DNA from: Agelaius tricolor | Lineage: Eukaryota; Chordata; Aves; Passeriformes; Icteridae | Assembly: GCA_023055355.1 (NCBI GenBank) | Contig: JALJCS010000035.1 | Coordinates: 4,278,001-4,342,000 of the forward strand | DNA: 64,000 nt | Direction: 5' to 3' | Part shown: one piece after another, positions 35,855 through 49,900 of the stretch | Layout: every line of letters begins with the position of its first letter | How positions within the stretch are numbered: the first letter of the stretch is position 1 | The notes under the pieces: model-generated | Seen by the model: the letters and a program-made list of their open reading frames with translations, nothing else | What the model was told of the DNA's origin: nothing | The model's database searches: none | Translations under genes and position numbers: made by a program

Positions 35855-36552
35855 TGTCCTGGGTTGTAAGATATGTGTGTATTCTATTTGCCACCTGTCA
35901 GAGCTGGGGCAGTTCTCTGCTGTTCATGGGGCAGTTTTTTCTTTATCTCTCCCACAGCCAACCCTCCCTCCAGGAGATCTCTGCTGCCCATGGCCACTGA
36001 GTGTCCCTGCAGGGCTGATCCAATTCCAGCATCCCATGGGGAGATGCTGCATTGCCCAGGGCAGGAGCCAAGCATTCCTACCTGGATCCAATCTGAGGTG
36101 CTGGGACAGCACAGCAGCCTTTGCCCAGTGCATTGCCAGAGGAGCAGCTTCTGCTGCCCTGCATGGCCAGAGGGAGCCCAGGCCCATCTGCAGCAGCCCT
36201 GGAGCTGCAGAGGAAAACTCCCCCCTTGTGCAGGATCCCTGCTCCAGCAGAGCCACAGCTGGCACTGCAGGAGGGCTGAGCCCCCATGGGATGGGGCTGT
36301 GCCACCCCCTGACACACAGGGGACAGGGCATGGTCTGACTCTGGCAGTGGCTTGGTTTCTGGGGTTTTGTACTATTGCCTTTGTTATTTTTAATTTTCCT
36401 AGTACAGAACTGTTATTCCCATTCCCATATCTTTACCTGAGAGCCCCTTAATTTCAAAATTCTAACAATTCACAGGTAGGAGGTTTACATTTTCCATTTC
36501 AAGGGATGCTCCTGCCTTCCCTAGCAGACACCTGTCTGTTCAAACCCTGACA
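35855..36552 (+). mobile_element. Solo LTR, family A copy 4
   Basis: The 698-bp element runs from TGTCCTGGGTTGTAAG to CAAACCCTGACA. From about 35885 to 36340 it differs from copy 1 (124-560) at only a handful of positions, so the family was active or copied recently. No clear target duplication is visible (flanks CTGGT and CCTGT). Confidence 0.8.
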
Positions 36553-38011
36553 CCTGTGTCTGTGCCACTGGGAGTGTGGGCAGGGACAGTCCCACACTGA
36601 TCCCACTGAACACTCACGGGTGCTCAGCCCTGTCCCTGCCTCTCCCTGCCAAGGGCAGCGCTTCGTGTCTCACTGACACCTCTGAGAATCAGCAGAATTA
36701 GGCTCTTGTCAAGTATAATTATTATAATTACTCATAAATGCCATCAAGATGTGCCTGTGATCGCTGCGCTCTTTCACTTGCAGCGGGGTAAGGGTGGCAG
36801 ATGAATGCAAGCACTGGAACACTCATTTTTCAGGCTCACTCGTGTCCTATTTTCTCCAAAACTTCCAATTACAGCACAGGTGCCTGTTGAATCCCAGCCC
36901 TGCAGGGAGGAAGAGCAGCCAATTCCATGGTTGGGTCACCTACACACAGAGAAAACACTGAGATGGGAGCAGCAGCTGAACGTGCTGGGTGTGCCCTGTG
37001 TCAGGCTGAGCACAGTGACACCACAGTGGTGGATTTTTTACAGGTATTTTATAGGAATAGGTATAATGGGAAAAAGGGCTGTTTAAGAAGTTTGGCCTGC
37101 AAATTTTAAATGAGCATTTGGAGAAATTGCAGTGAGGGAAAAGCTGAGCACTCCCTGCTGTGCTTTCCTCCATCAGGCATATGCTGGGAACAGAGCAGGG
37201 ACACTCCAGCAGCTTCTGATTCTCTCCACTCCTCTGATTTCAGCCCAAAAACTCAGCTCAGAGTTATTTCCAGCTGAGGAAACACCTCCTCAGCACTATC
37301 ACTCAGCTCTGGAGCTGTGAAACAAATGCTCTGTCAGTCACAATTTTGTGAGCACAAAACAAATAGTGATGTATGGTGGCAAAGCTCCTTTCAACAGCTG
37401 ATTACACAGACAATAACCTGTTTGGTTTTAGGTGTTTTAGTTGTTTTTATTTTACACAGATTAATAATCATAAACTCAGCAGGTCAGGCATTACCACAAG
37501 ATGAGTGGCTCTGACAACAAGCACTGCATTTAGAAAGGATGCTTAATTGAAGCTAATTTCACTAAGTGACCTTAAATAGCAATTTCCTTTTCATGTGACA
37601 GAATGACTAATTTTTTTTTTTCACTTAAGGCACAAACCTTCTATTTTTTTTTCCTCCCTTCATGATTAACTTTGAAGTGCAAACTCCTGAATCTCCTTTC
37701 ATCCAAGACTCAAAGGGCTGTGCACAGCAAAAGTTAACCTGCAAGGTTCTTTTCTATTTGTTCACATTGAGGATTGTACAGTCAGGTATTGAATACAGAT
37801 TCTTCCCCTCAGAAATCAGAAAGCCAAGGCCATCCAAAGATCACACTGGTGAAACCACAGTGGATTTTGGCCCATCTGCAAATTACTGAGTCTAGAGGGA
37901 AAACTGCAGCAGGCAGAATTCATCTGTACTGGCCTCCTCCTTGTTACCCTGAGCATCTTCACCTCTGCAATTGAATTATTTCATGCATTACCCAGCCAAA
38001 TGAGAGGCAGC
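36553..38011. other. Intergenic unique DNA, becoming AT-rich
   Basis: It includes an AT-rich stretch at 36690-36780 (AGTATAATTATTATAATTAC then TCATAAATGCCATCAAGATG) that may be a conserved element. No gene is recognised. Confidence 0.45.
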
Positions 38012-38529
38012 TGTCACCATGATATTTTCTGAAAAATCCCTTTGCCAGGATTTCTTCTTCTGGGAAGATGAGAAGCCTCAGCTTCTCCATGTTTTGCTGC
38101 TCTGGAACGTGGTCTGGAGATTGTTTATCCAAACATGTGAATTGTTTTGAATTAATGGCCAATCACAGCCAGCTGTGTCAGACTCTCTGAGTCTGTCATT
38201 TTATTATTCATTCTTTTCTAGCCTTGTGATGGATCCCTTTCTCTTTCTTTAGTATAGTTTTAGTACATAATATAATATAAATATAATATAAATATAATAT
38301 AAAATAAATATAAATATAACAAAATAAATATAATATAAATATAATGGAGTATAACAATATAATATAATATAATATAATATAATATAATATAATATAATAT
38401 AATATAATATAATATAATATAATATAATATAATATAATATAATATAATATAATATAAATCAGCCTTCTGAGAACATGGAGTCAAATTCTCATTTCTCACC
38501 TTGTCCTGGGGACCCTCACAAACACCACA
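38012..38529 (+). mobile_element. Solo LTR, family B copy 4, with AATAT microsatellite
   Basis: It starts TGTCACCATGATATTTTCTG and ends CACAAACACCACA. Landmarks are TGGCCAATCACAGCCAGCTG and CAGCCTTCTGAGAACATGGA. Between TTAGTATAGTTTTAGTA and the CAGCCTTCTG block it contains about 180 bp of ATAAAT and then almost pure AATAT repeats (about 38355-38455). Confidence 0.8.
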
Positions 38530-41500
38530 AGGCTGTTCCCTGCTGCTCCCTCCATTCCCCTCAGTTGCAGGATGGAGCCTGCACTGAATCCTGACTTTGA
38601 GCCTGGACAAAGCCCTCCCCAGCCACATTTAAATTTAGATAAACAGGACACAAGCACTCCACAATTCTGATTGATTTTCTGAAGTCTTTCTGACCAGACC
38701 ACTCGAGTTAAAAGGAAAGTAACTGAAATAGTGGGAAAGGATACTGGGAGAGGAAACAAACAAAAAAATAGCCCCAAACCAACATTTAGACACTTCTCAA
38801 CAAGATCATGGGTTTCCTTAGGATGGGCTTTCAGACAGGACAAGGCAACAGGCTAAGGTGAAGCAGCCACTGGTTTCCCTGAGACACTTCACTGGTGTGT
38901 CTAAGCCAGAATGAAGCATTTCCAAAGGGCTACTTAGCCCTAAACCAACCACTGCATTTCCCTGAGCTGGCTCTGAGAAAGCACTTCCAGAGCCATCCTT
39001 CAGACTGTCCCCTCTCCTAAAACAGTGACAAGAGCAATCCCGACCACTTAACGAGCCTATTAACAAAAACAATGTCTGTAATTCGCTTTTATTTGCGTGC
39101 CTGTGACCATGAAAGGAAGAGTCGGTACACTCACTGGAAATCAGAGTTCCATTAGGGATAATCACTGTGCGAGCCTGCTCCCAATTATCACCAATTATCA
39201 GCCTAAGGACCTACCTTTTAAAGGTAAAAAAGTTGCCATCATCTAGAGTTCTGCACAGTGTCAAAATGTAAATAAAAGAGAAAGGAGAGCCTGAAGGAAG
39301 ACTCTCAGCAGCTGAGATAACCAATTTAACAGAGGCAGTATGAATTAAATAGAAATCTCAATTTCTAATGCACAAATTGAGCAAAGCACCCCCTTCATGT
39401 GCCCACTGAGACTAATTCTCACTTCCAGATTTGCTTTTTATTGCATTTTAAGGGAGTTTCCCCCACTCTTATTGGTGCTTCTCTGTGGTACTAACTCAAC
39501 CTCTGAAAATAAATTTATTAAGGCACCATTCTGAATTTATCCAGGATAATCATGAGTCTCAATCTTGCTTTTGAACCAGCATGGTCATATCAGTAGGGCA
39601 AGGTCCTTGTAAAGCAGCAAACTTCCCAGTTCAGCTCCATCTCTAAATCATCCTATCTTTTATTATTTCTACCTGCATGTTAGACAGGGATCAAGGAAAA
39701 CATGGCATTAACTGCTGCTGCCATTTAATTAACATTTGTGGGTCTCCAAGGAAAACAGAGGTGTGGATAAAGCCTTCAAACACACATTTCACCAGGAAAA
39801 TTAATGGTTGTGATGGTGAGGTCGTGCCTTGACTAACACACTTGCACAGTTTGGGTCCAGGGTGGGTGTTGTGGCTGCTGGCACGATGCTGAACATTGCA
39901 TTTCCTATTTATACTGACAGCAAACAATTCATGTCTGCCCTAAAATACAGAATGTAGTGCTCTGCTCACTCACCCCTCTGTGCATTAATTGCTGGCACTT
40001 AGGCTGGAGGCCAGGGAAGCACATTCATCAGCTGAAGCAAACCTGTGGAATTCCAAGAAGGTCCAGAGGAACTTTGATTAGCTCAGTGGTCCTGAACTTA
40101 TGGCCTTGTACACTTGAATTATTTTTCCATAAATCACAGCAAACCCCACCAGGAAGTTCTCTCTCCAGTATATTTTAAAATGGTCACAAACATTCAAAGA
40201 ACTCACCAGCCCAAGATTTCTTGTTTCTTATAACTGTACCACAGAAGGGTTTCTGCTAAGATAGGGACCTTGGTTAAGGATTTTTGGGGGTTCTGGTTGT
40301 TTGGGATTTTTTTAATACCCCTTAAGAGTCTGGCAGTACCTGCACAAAATTATAGATTAGAATTATTTTTAAAAAATTATTTTATAAATGATTCTCTAAT
40401 TTATCTCAACTTGCTAACATGGATTGTACCTAATCAAATTAACACAAAAGTAATTAAATTGCACAACAGTAAAACCACATCATTAATTAGGAAGGAAGTC
40501 CACAGTTCTGGAAATTCTCAGTCCATGCATCCATGTATCAAAATGAAAACCAACTGGCAAGACAAAATACAGGCATGTTTATATGAGATTCATTGAATAC
40601 TAATTTGTAGCAGTTTATTTGGCACTCAGTTGTCAAGAAAAGCTGTTTTCATTTCCTGTTTAGCATTTGCTTGAAAAACATGAGGATGTGATATTAAATC
40701 AAGATATTAAACCTTAGTAACACCCTAAAAGAATGAGGGGAAAAAAATGAAAGAGGACTTTTTAATAAACCAAAGCAACTTCATGTATAATTTGCTTATA
40801 AAGATGAAATCTATAATATAAAACAAACCCACAGATAAAGCAAAATCCTTCTTTTCAAATCCCTCTTTATTTAATGGTGAGCTCCCAATTCAGATTAACA
40901 TGAAATTGCTCAAAGGCCACTGAGGTGAAATGAAGAGACTGCAGCCTCATGGTTGGTAAATACTGATTAACAGATTAAGAGATGGAATCATAAATGGATG
41001 TCAGTGTTACTGTTCTTTATATTGCTACACCAAAAATTTCAACCAAATGAACAGATGTGTACATTGGAGAGGATCTTTCACCTCTTGGCATATTAAAGAA
41101 ATATGAATAAGTGAAAAGCAATCATATGTCATCAGCAGCCTGAATAACTGAGGCCTCTCTCTTCAGATCAAATGTCAAAGCAATACTTAGATAGTTAATT
41201 GTAAAAAAGAATAGCTATCCATGATGCAGCTGGGAGAGTGCCATGATTTCTTGTAAATCTTGTCACAGAGCAATAATACTTCCCTTTAATGACCCTATAA
41301 ATAGTTCTGAGCAGTCTTCTAAGATTATCTGATACTGAGTCAGACCAGAACAGAGCAAAAGAAAAAAGTAAAGCATCAGATTCACAGAGGTACTGAAAAC
41401 CCACAAGTCCTTGTTCATTAGTGTCCCTCTGAGTTGGTTTCAAAATGCTTTTTGAAACTACATAAACTTAGCACTTTAAATTTCTAATAAAATAGTTCAT

Positions 41501-43214
41501 ATAATTCTTATATGGCAAATGAACATCACAGAAGTTCATTATTAAAAGGGGTCAATTTAAAAAGCAACCTCATGAGAGCCATAACCTACTTACAATTAAA
41601 TGACATTGTTTAAAAAGCATTTACAAGTTACTCAGCACCACAAGATCCAAAAATAATTTTTTTTCCCCAAACTGCTCCTTGTGAACTTTCAAGTCTTTTT
41701 GCTCTCATTAAGGTGATGGGGAGAACAGGGTTTGGAGGAAAAAAAAATTCAGTAATTCCCTATTTGGGGAAAAAAAAAACCTCTTTATCCCTTTTGGTAC
41801 TCTGGAGAAAATGCAAATGTGTAGCAACAAGAGAATTTTAATCAGTGGCAGCACCCTTTAATCCACACATTTGTAGTGCTCAGTATATAAAAATCATATG
41901 CTTCAAATTGCAGGATAACAGGAGTGGGAGAGAGAGAGGCTTTGCAGTGCTGCTGGTCCCATTAATCACATATTGATTGAGCACTGAATGCTTTTTCAGG
42001 CTGCCTGACAGATTGGAATGGCTCTGGTAACCCCTCACTCAAATCCATGTTCTGCCTCATTCTCTTTTCCATCATTCATTAAATCTCCTGGGAATACACA
42101 CAAACCTCTCCCTGCTGCTTGTCCTCCCAGATTTCTCAGCTTGCTGGATGTTCAGGTGCCCTCTAATCTCCCCAATTAACACCTTGCTGATCTCACAGCA
42201 AAAACCTGCTGTGAATTTCAAAATCCCTTTCTCTATCCCTGGGAATTCAAAAATCCCTTTCTCCATCCCTGTAAAAAGGTTCCCCTCGGCTGTTTGGCTG
42301 TGCTCCACTTGTGGCACTGCTCCTGGAGAGCAGAAGTGACAGCAAATGTCACAGGAGATGCCACCCTCCCTCCCCAGGGTTAACCTTGGGAGCTCCTACA
42401 CAGTTACAGCACGTGGGAGCTACTGACATGTAAAACAGTCTTTTTAAACTTGTCTTTGAAGGCAAGGCATTAACATTCTGACTGGGCATAAAAGAGGGTT
42501 GGTGAATTGTACTTTTCTAAAAATAGCTCCATGGAGTGTCTAAAAACACCTTCTGAGTGTTCCATGCCTGCTCTCTGCCCACCAGACAAACACAACTGCA
42601 AGAACTGCAGAGTTTTATGTAGGCAGATGAAGTCAGGGTGAGCTGCAGTCACTGCCTGTTACATCACCTATAACAGTTCTGGATTAAAATTCAGTTACTA
42701 TGCCTGTAACCTTGCTTTCCTATTTGGTGGAGTAAGATTACACTTCAATTACACTTCAATTTTCCCAAAACAGACTGAATAAAACAACTGAGGACAAGTG
42801 TTTCAGGTTATGCAGTAGAATAAACACTGCAATATTGTTCTGACAGTTCATATTCTGACACTATTTCTATTTTTAGAAGTTGTCTTACTGCTCCCATCAC
42901 AGATTTCCATCAGTGATGAAAATGTCATTGAACTCAAAAGAACTATTTGGGGTTCTGGGAGGGAAACTCTGGATTATGGTCCTCCATGGATTATGGTCCT
43001 TCATAAAGCAATACCCTGAGGAAGGTTCAGCATCTTTCCCAACACAGCTCAATTTTGAGATGCTGAGCCAGAAGCTGTTTTCCACCATCATTATTTCACC
43101 TTGGGATCCCACCCTTAAGATGGCCAAGGGTGATTTCTTCAAATTCTTCTAAAAATCTATCATGTCACACTATAACCTGATTGACTTCCTTACCAAAAAA
43201 CAAAAAACAAAAAA

Positions 43215-43246
<32 letters not shown>

Positions 43247-43907
43247 AACAACAAAAAAAAATAAAAACACCAAACCCAAAAAACCCCACAACAGAAAAAA
43301 ACCCAACCAAACAAAAAACCCCAATGGACCTGATAACTTAAGCACATGAAATAGATTAATAAACAAATGGTTGGGAAACAAGGAGTTGAGGGATACAGAA
43401 TAAGGCAACATTTCCCACAGAAATACTTCCTCACATCTAATTGTTGAAAAATTCAATGTCAAATTGATTTCTCAGCTGTGCAGACACGATCTGCAATATA
43501 ATCTACCTTATAAAAATATCACTCATTCAATACAGGAATTCAAATGCCTGCAGAACTAGAATATAAGAAAAATAATTTAAGGGACAAAACCCCAAACTAA
43601 TTCTGTAGAGCATGGTAGAGTGAAATTAGGCAATTACATTCTGTAAGGGACATCTCAGAAGAGAATTGTTCAATACATGGGTCCCTACATTTCCTGCTAT
43701 TCCCAATACCAGATTTTTAACAACACAATACCACGCTCAGATGACCAAAGCAAGGAATAAAAGCCTTTCAAATGTGGCATTTTTTTCCCTCCTGTTTCAC
43801 ATTCAGTTGGACTGAAGCAGCAGCTTCCTCCAGCTCAACCTCTGCAGCAACTTTTCCCCTTTCTGCCACTTCCCAAAGCCCACGTGCTGTTCCTCCTGGC
43901 ACAGGGA
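38530..43907. other. AT-rich DNA downstream of MFSD11 (3' UTR plus intergenic)
   Basis: No further exon is recognised left of the MFSD11 stop at 43908. The MFSD11 3' UTR must begin here. I see no AATAAA on the minus strand close to the stop; one lies at 40866-40871, about 3 kb away, which is possible but unproven. A low-complexity A-rich run fills 43193-43320. A stretch at 39040-39200 with CpGs in AT-rich DNA may be a conserved element. Confidence 0.5.
43193..43320. repeat. A-rich low-complexity run
   Basis: ACAAAAA units pass into a pure A run of about 35 bp, then AACAACAACAAA and A/C-rich sequence with CCAAACCCAAAAAACCCC. On the MFSD11 strand it is a T/G-rich run about 600 bp past the stop codon. 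Confidence 0.9.
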
Positions 43908-46900
43908 TCAGATGCTGCTGTAGTCAGAGCCACGGGCGGCCAGAGCTGCTGCTGCTCCCCACTCCACAGTGAAGAAGGTGATTGTTCCAAAGAATCCCAC
44001 CAGCACCATGATCAGGAGCTGCCACTGCAGCAGGAAATAGTTGCTGTAGAAATAGGCAACTGCAGCACAGATGGACTGAGAGGAAAAACAAAGGGAAAAG
44101 ATGATCAGTGGAGATTTCCAGGCTGGTGCTGCTACAGAAGGATTATCAAAGTGACATAGAGACAGTTTAATATGAAGCTCTCAGAATGCTTTTGTAGTAG
44201 ACAGAGAATCTTAAGGCTTCATTATACCTCAACATATGTCTCAGCATGTCCCACAACAGATTTAGTTTCTACTTGTTATTTAAACAGCATTCAACTGTAG
44301 AAAATGATCACCAAACTCCAAAGTGTTTGTAGCATTGCAAGCTGGTAAAACCACTACCAAAATCTCTGGTATTTCAAACCACTTTGTCTAGAAAAAACAC
44401 AGACAAAGCTTTAAGAAACTGTTTCCAGCTTCACAAAACTATTTTTCACCAAAATTCAGCATGAAATAATTTGCAGAAACATTTTTCTCAGCTGATTAAA
44501 AAGCCCAACCCAATATTTCAGTAACATCCCAACAATCCTACTTCCAAAGGTTGTGTTAGGCAATACCTGGACAAACTTAAAGATGGCAAAGGCAGGAGCA
44601 CTGTCCTCTGAATACAGGAATCCCAAAATGCTGAGGAGCTGGGTGTTGAAGCAGCTGTCCCCCAGCCCCAGCAGGAAGCTGCAGAGCATGGCCACCTCTT
44701 TGCTTAAAGAGAAAGCAATTCCAATTTAAAAGCCATTCCTTCAAACAGCTCACACATCTATAAACTGTTTCTGGCAGGCTTATTTGGAAAGTGGGAATGG
44801 AAGAAAGTTATCACACTTTTAATTTCCCCAGAAAAGAACTGGGAATGCCTGACTTGGCAAAAGGAGTCATTTCATCAGCTTTAATTTCTTGAATGCCAAG
44901 ACTTCTGTTACTGTTACCTGCAGTCAATTCTGCACTGAATTAGAATCACTAAAATAAGGTTTCAGTGCTTGGAGCCACAAAACCCACACAGCAGCGATTA
45001 AAAGCTGAGGCACATGGTGGGTTCAAAAATCTGCAGGAATGTTAGAGAAATACCAATTCATTTGGCAGAAAAATACTCCAGCTAAGACCAGTCACCTGCA
45101 AGTTAGCAGCTGGGTCTGCAAAACTGACAGGACAGGATTTTCACAGCAATTGGTAAAAGTACAGCCCAAAAGAAAGTGGTAATGATGAGATAAGAAAGCT
45201 TTCTATATTCTTCCCCCAAACACTGAGTGCTGTAAGGGACAGGCTGCAGTCACACCAAGTGGGATTTGACAATAAGCACTGGAAGACTTTAAAAACCAGT
45301 GCAACAGGGCAAGGCTGGTGCTCCCTGATGTAAAACTGAGCCCAAGACTGTTTTAAAATAAACTGAATTCTTAACACCCACTACAATAGATGCTGGTCTT
45401 GCTATTGTGCTACATGTCAGAAACATCAGTTGTCAAGTGACACAACTGCTATTATTCATCCCCAGGCTTTTTATTCTTATGCCATTCAAGTTCCTAAATT
45501 GGGTGCACACTGGTGGAATATCTACCTTTAACAAAAACAGAATTCCTGAAAGCTTTTTCCAGGGAGTTAGTCACTACACAGACAAAAACTTCAAGAAATT
45601 TTCTGTACAGAAACAAGCTGTTTTATGCACATCCTGAGTTACAGCAGCCAAAGGCAAAAAAAAAATCCCACATACCTTGGAATCATATAAGCAACTTGAT
45701 CTGTTCCTTCCATAGGAGCAATGGGGGCATCATTTGGCATGTTGAAAAAAATTAAATAAAAGGCTATGAAGTGGACAAGGATGCCCAGCATCACCACTGG
45801 GTTCCTGCCAGAGCGACCCTTCTTGCTGAGCAAGCCAAAGATTCCTCCCCCTGCAGGAGCAGAAAAGAGAATTCCATCAGAAGTGGAGATTTAAATACTG
45901 ACAATTTAAATTACAAACGTTCCCACATTGGATAACAAAGATTGACTGACATGCAAACAGCCCCAAGGAGTTTGCAGGGAAATGGGGCAGGAGATTGATC
46001 AGATGGGGGCTGATGAACATATTTCACCTTTTGGCAAGTATTTAACCAGCAACATCACTGAGTGAAAATGGACAGCCTGTGCTCAGCTCTTAATTGAACA
46101 GCATGCAACTCAATGGATCTGAGCTGCTAATGAACAGTGGTTTTTTGCTAAACAGCTCAATGCTTGAATCTACAGAAAAAAAGAAATATTTACCTAATGA
46201 ATATTACCTGCAGCCAGATTTATTCAAATACCACATCTCATTTAACACAAGCAAACTTTTTAAAGAAAGAAATCCTTCGTGTAAGCATTTATTCAAAAAT
46301 TTTAAAATTATATCACTCAAGAAGTAATAAAAATGCAAACATAATGCTATTTAAAATAGCAAAATGGTTTCAATTCCCCAATAACGCTGCAGCCCAGTGT
46401 TTCTCACAATTGAAGTCTGTCTATTCCTCCACAGAGGAATGCAGAATATTAGAATTGGTCTACATCCACTTTACAGAGTGTAAGGTATAATTCACAGTGC
46501 AGTGAGGAACCACAGTGCCAATTGTATTGCTGCTATTTCATTTTGTGTTCACATAATTATTGCTGGAAGCTCCAAACACACTATTGAGTAAAACACAAAA
46601 AAACCCATTTTGAATAACTGCATCAGCCTAAGTAGCAAGTTTAGACTCACCCAAGATTTCTCCAACACCAATAAAAATACCAGAGAGACCAATCAGGCTT
46701 TTCTCTTCACTGCCAAACCTATTCACAGCACCAATGCATGTTCCATACACTCCAGAAAAGAATGTTAACACCAAACCTTGGAAAAAAACCAGACAGAACT
46801 GATAGATGCACTCCCATAAAAGTAATGAAAAAGTCTTTACGTCTAAAGGCCAGTTTGCCATCAGGTATCTTTCAAAGAATATATTTAAATTAGATGTGGG

Positions 46901-49900
46901 TAATAAAAGCAAAGAGGGAATTTTAAATGGTGTAGTTATTATATTCTTCTATACCAGTTCCTAAAAACCACATTAGGAAAGTGTCACTAATTGGTGTCAC
47001 AGGCACCCAGGTTCAGGGCTGCTACTCTTGACCCAACACCTAAAATGTTTCTATTCAACAATATATAAAATATATGTTTATATTTGTTTATAATATATAT
47101 TTGTTTATATTTTGTTATATTAACCGAATATAAACATACAGTTTATAGTTCTATTTCTACAAAAACTCTGGAATTTTATCAAATAAAAAATGCCATGTGA
47201 AATAACACAAAGTAACTGAAGAAATAAGGCACAATTTCATTTAAAGATCTCCCCCCCCCGCTTCAAGTTATGGCATTCCTGAAAGTCCCTGCAGCCTCAA
47301 ATACCAATAAGGAGCTAAGAGTCCTAAAATGAACTTTTTTATACATACATAATGAATTTAAGCTGAGAAAGAACAACTGCTATTTCTTTTAAATCCTCTT
47401 TCTTCCTTTCTATTGCCATTAGTGTGAGGAAAGGTGACACCACTGACCCAGCTAACATTACCATGAGCAACCATCAATATAAAAATACCAACTCAGTAAG
47501 AAAGTGTATTTAAAACAACACAGCTTAAAATAACTTTCTCATTTATATCCTTTGCTTTTTGGCTACAGCCAAATGCTGGTACAGCTCACCCTGCCCTGCC
47601 TGGATGGACTGCATGGCTTCAATAGCAGGGGTGCACTTGGAGTATCTTAATCCCAGCAATTTTGGAATAAAAGCCCTTGTTGGCCTTAGGGAATTTTCTG
47701 TTTTCCTACAGACAGCAGCAACACCAACCCAGATCCAGAAGATGGCAGCAGATATTTTTTTCCCCAGTCTGGACTGAGTTATTTTTATGCCACCCGTAAA
47801 CCCAAATTTCAGGATATTCAGGCAAAACCTGACTGACTCCCTTCCCTTGTTATCTTGCTCCACATTCCCATCCCCAGAGGAATTCATGTGAATTAATCTG
47901 GGTTAACACAACACTGGAGATGCTGTGAAGTAATTTGTAACTCAGATTAGTGGCTGGAGCAACCCAACTCCAGAGTTACTCCTGCTGTTTCTCTACCAGG
48001 AGCTGCTGTAAACTGCAATGTTGATATTTTGTTCACATCTACATTTTTATTTTCACATAACAACAATTTTTCCTAAAGGTGACTCAGAGCTTAGGTTCTG
48101 AAAGTGCATCTATTTTATAAAACAACCTAATTTGATCATGAACAAAACTACATCTGAAGCCAAATAAGGAGCAAGAAACACCCCCCCCCAAAAAAACCCT
48201 CAAGGATTTTATAGGTTTTTTTTTGGTGGAAGAATCACTTATATGGCAAAAATACATTTTTATTTTACAACTCATACATTGGTCCAAGGGTGGCAGACCA
48301 AGTTTAACTGAAAGTTGCTGAAAAGAGTGAGAGCTCTTGCCACAGCAAATCCTATTGATAAAAACAGTTGGAAATTACAAAGCTGGTTCCCAACAGAACA
48401 AAGACTAAAATGAGGAGCATTGGGAATCTCCCATGGCTTAATGAAGGGAGATGTACAAACAATTCTGTAATTCAAATGCAATAGAGCTGCATTAAACAAT
48501 CTCCAATCTATTGATAGTGCAATATCAAATCCCATAAAAAACCAGCTCTGTAAATTTTGCCTCTCACTTTGGGACCCAGAATTTTACTGAACCAGCACCT
48601 GCAGGTTTGGATGCACCCCTCCTCCTGTACAGAAACATTCACCAGGACACAAAAACATCAAGAGTAACCCAAAAATAATTAAAATATCTAAATAATGTTT
48701 GCACAGATATGGATTAAAGTTCCAGTCTGGGGTTAAAATCCCAAACAATGCCCTGCCAGTGCTCCATGGTGAAACTCTGCTGGCTTCATACCTGTGTAGG
48801 CTGTGGTAACACTGAGAAGCAGCATCTCTTTGGTGAAGCTCAGTGTAATAGATTTCTCTGTAAGGAAATAATAAAGAAAATTAATAAAACTTCTGAGGAT
48901 ACTACTAAGATAATCTACAGTTACTTTTGCTCTTTGCTTAAAGCAAAAATTGGTTATTATACAAACTGTGTATTCAAGTTTTATTTACTGTGTATTACAA
49001 CAGAGTGTCAAATAAACCAACCCCAATCTCCCATCTAGAAGAAATGTGCCATCCAAAAATTGTGTTTTGTAAGAAATGCAGTGGGGGAAATATTAAAGAG
49101 GAGATACACAGTTTTCAATTATCAGACAATTTTCTGCTCTCTGTATTTTTGTACTCTCAGTTCATGGCAACTGTCTCCTGAAAGGATAAACAGATTTTCA
49201 GTGAAGATCCCCACATCCTCACAACAAACTTAACAGTCTCAGGCAGAACACATCAAGCTTCAAAGGGAACTGCAGATGCTTCAGCTCTAAACTGTTAACT
49301 GGTGACAAAATCAAACAACCTATTTGACTTCTTTTTATCTTCATATGTTTGTTGATTTTTGTTTTTCAGTCTCACTGCCTTTCCCAAGGAGTAACCTGCT
49401 CCTTTTGTGCTCATCTGTACAAGGATGCTGTTGTAAAGCAGTTTGGATCTGAAATCACATCAAAGGAGGAACACTCCAAATCTCTCCTGGACCACTCAGG
49501 TATGTGATTGAAGTGGTTTGTACATGATCACATCATCAGCACAAACACAGAGAGCTGCCAGCTTCTGCTGAAGCAACTCTTATGTGAAATTGTACTTACT
49601 GAAGGCAGCCACTGCTCTCATCATTTTGTTTCGTGCAGACCTGGGTAAACAAATTACTTGGTCAAAATGGAAGAGAATAATCACACTTTATTGCTGTGCT
49701 GGAAGGCACCTTCATTTTTCAAACTTTCTTGTACATTTGTACAAATGTACTTTTTTTGTACATTTTCTACTGGAATATGCCAATGTATTTTTAAAAGTTT
49801 CTGAGATCTAAAGTAACCACAAAATCTATTTGCTGCCTGCACTGGTGAATGCTTGCTTAATAGAATCTTTCTTTTGAACATTTTTAGCTTTCAACATTTT

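Noticed and set aside
43193..43320. Poly-A tail of a processed pseudogene
   Set aside because: No gene-like sequence precedes the A-rich run on either side; it is low-complexity DNA.
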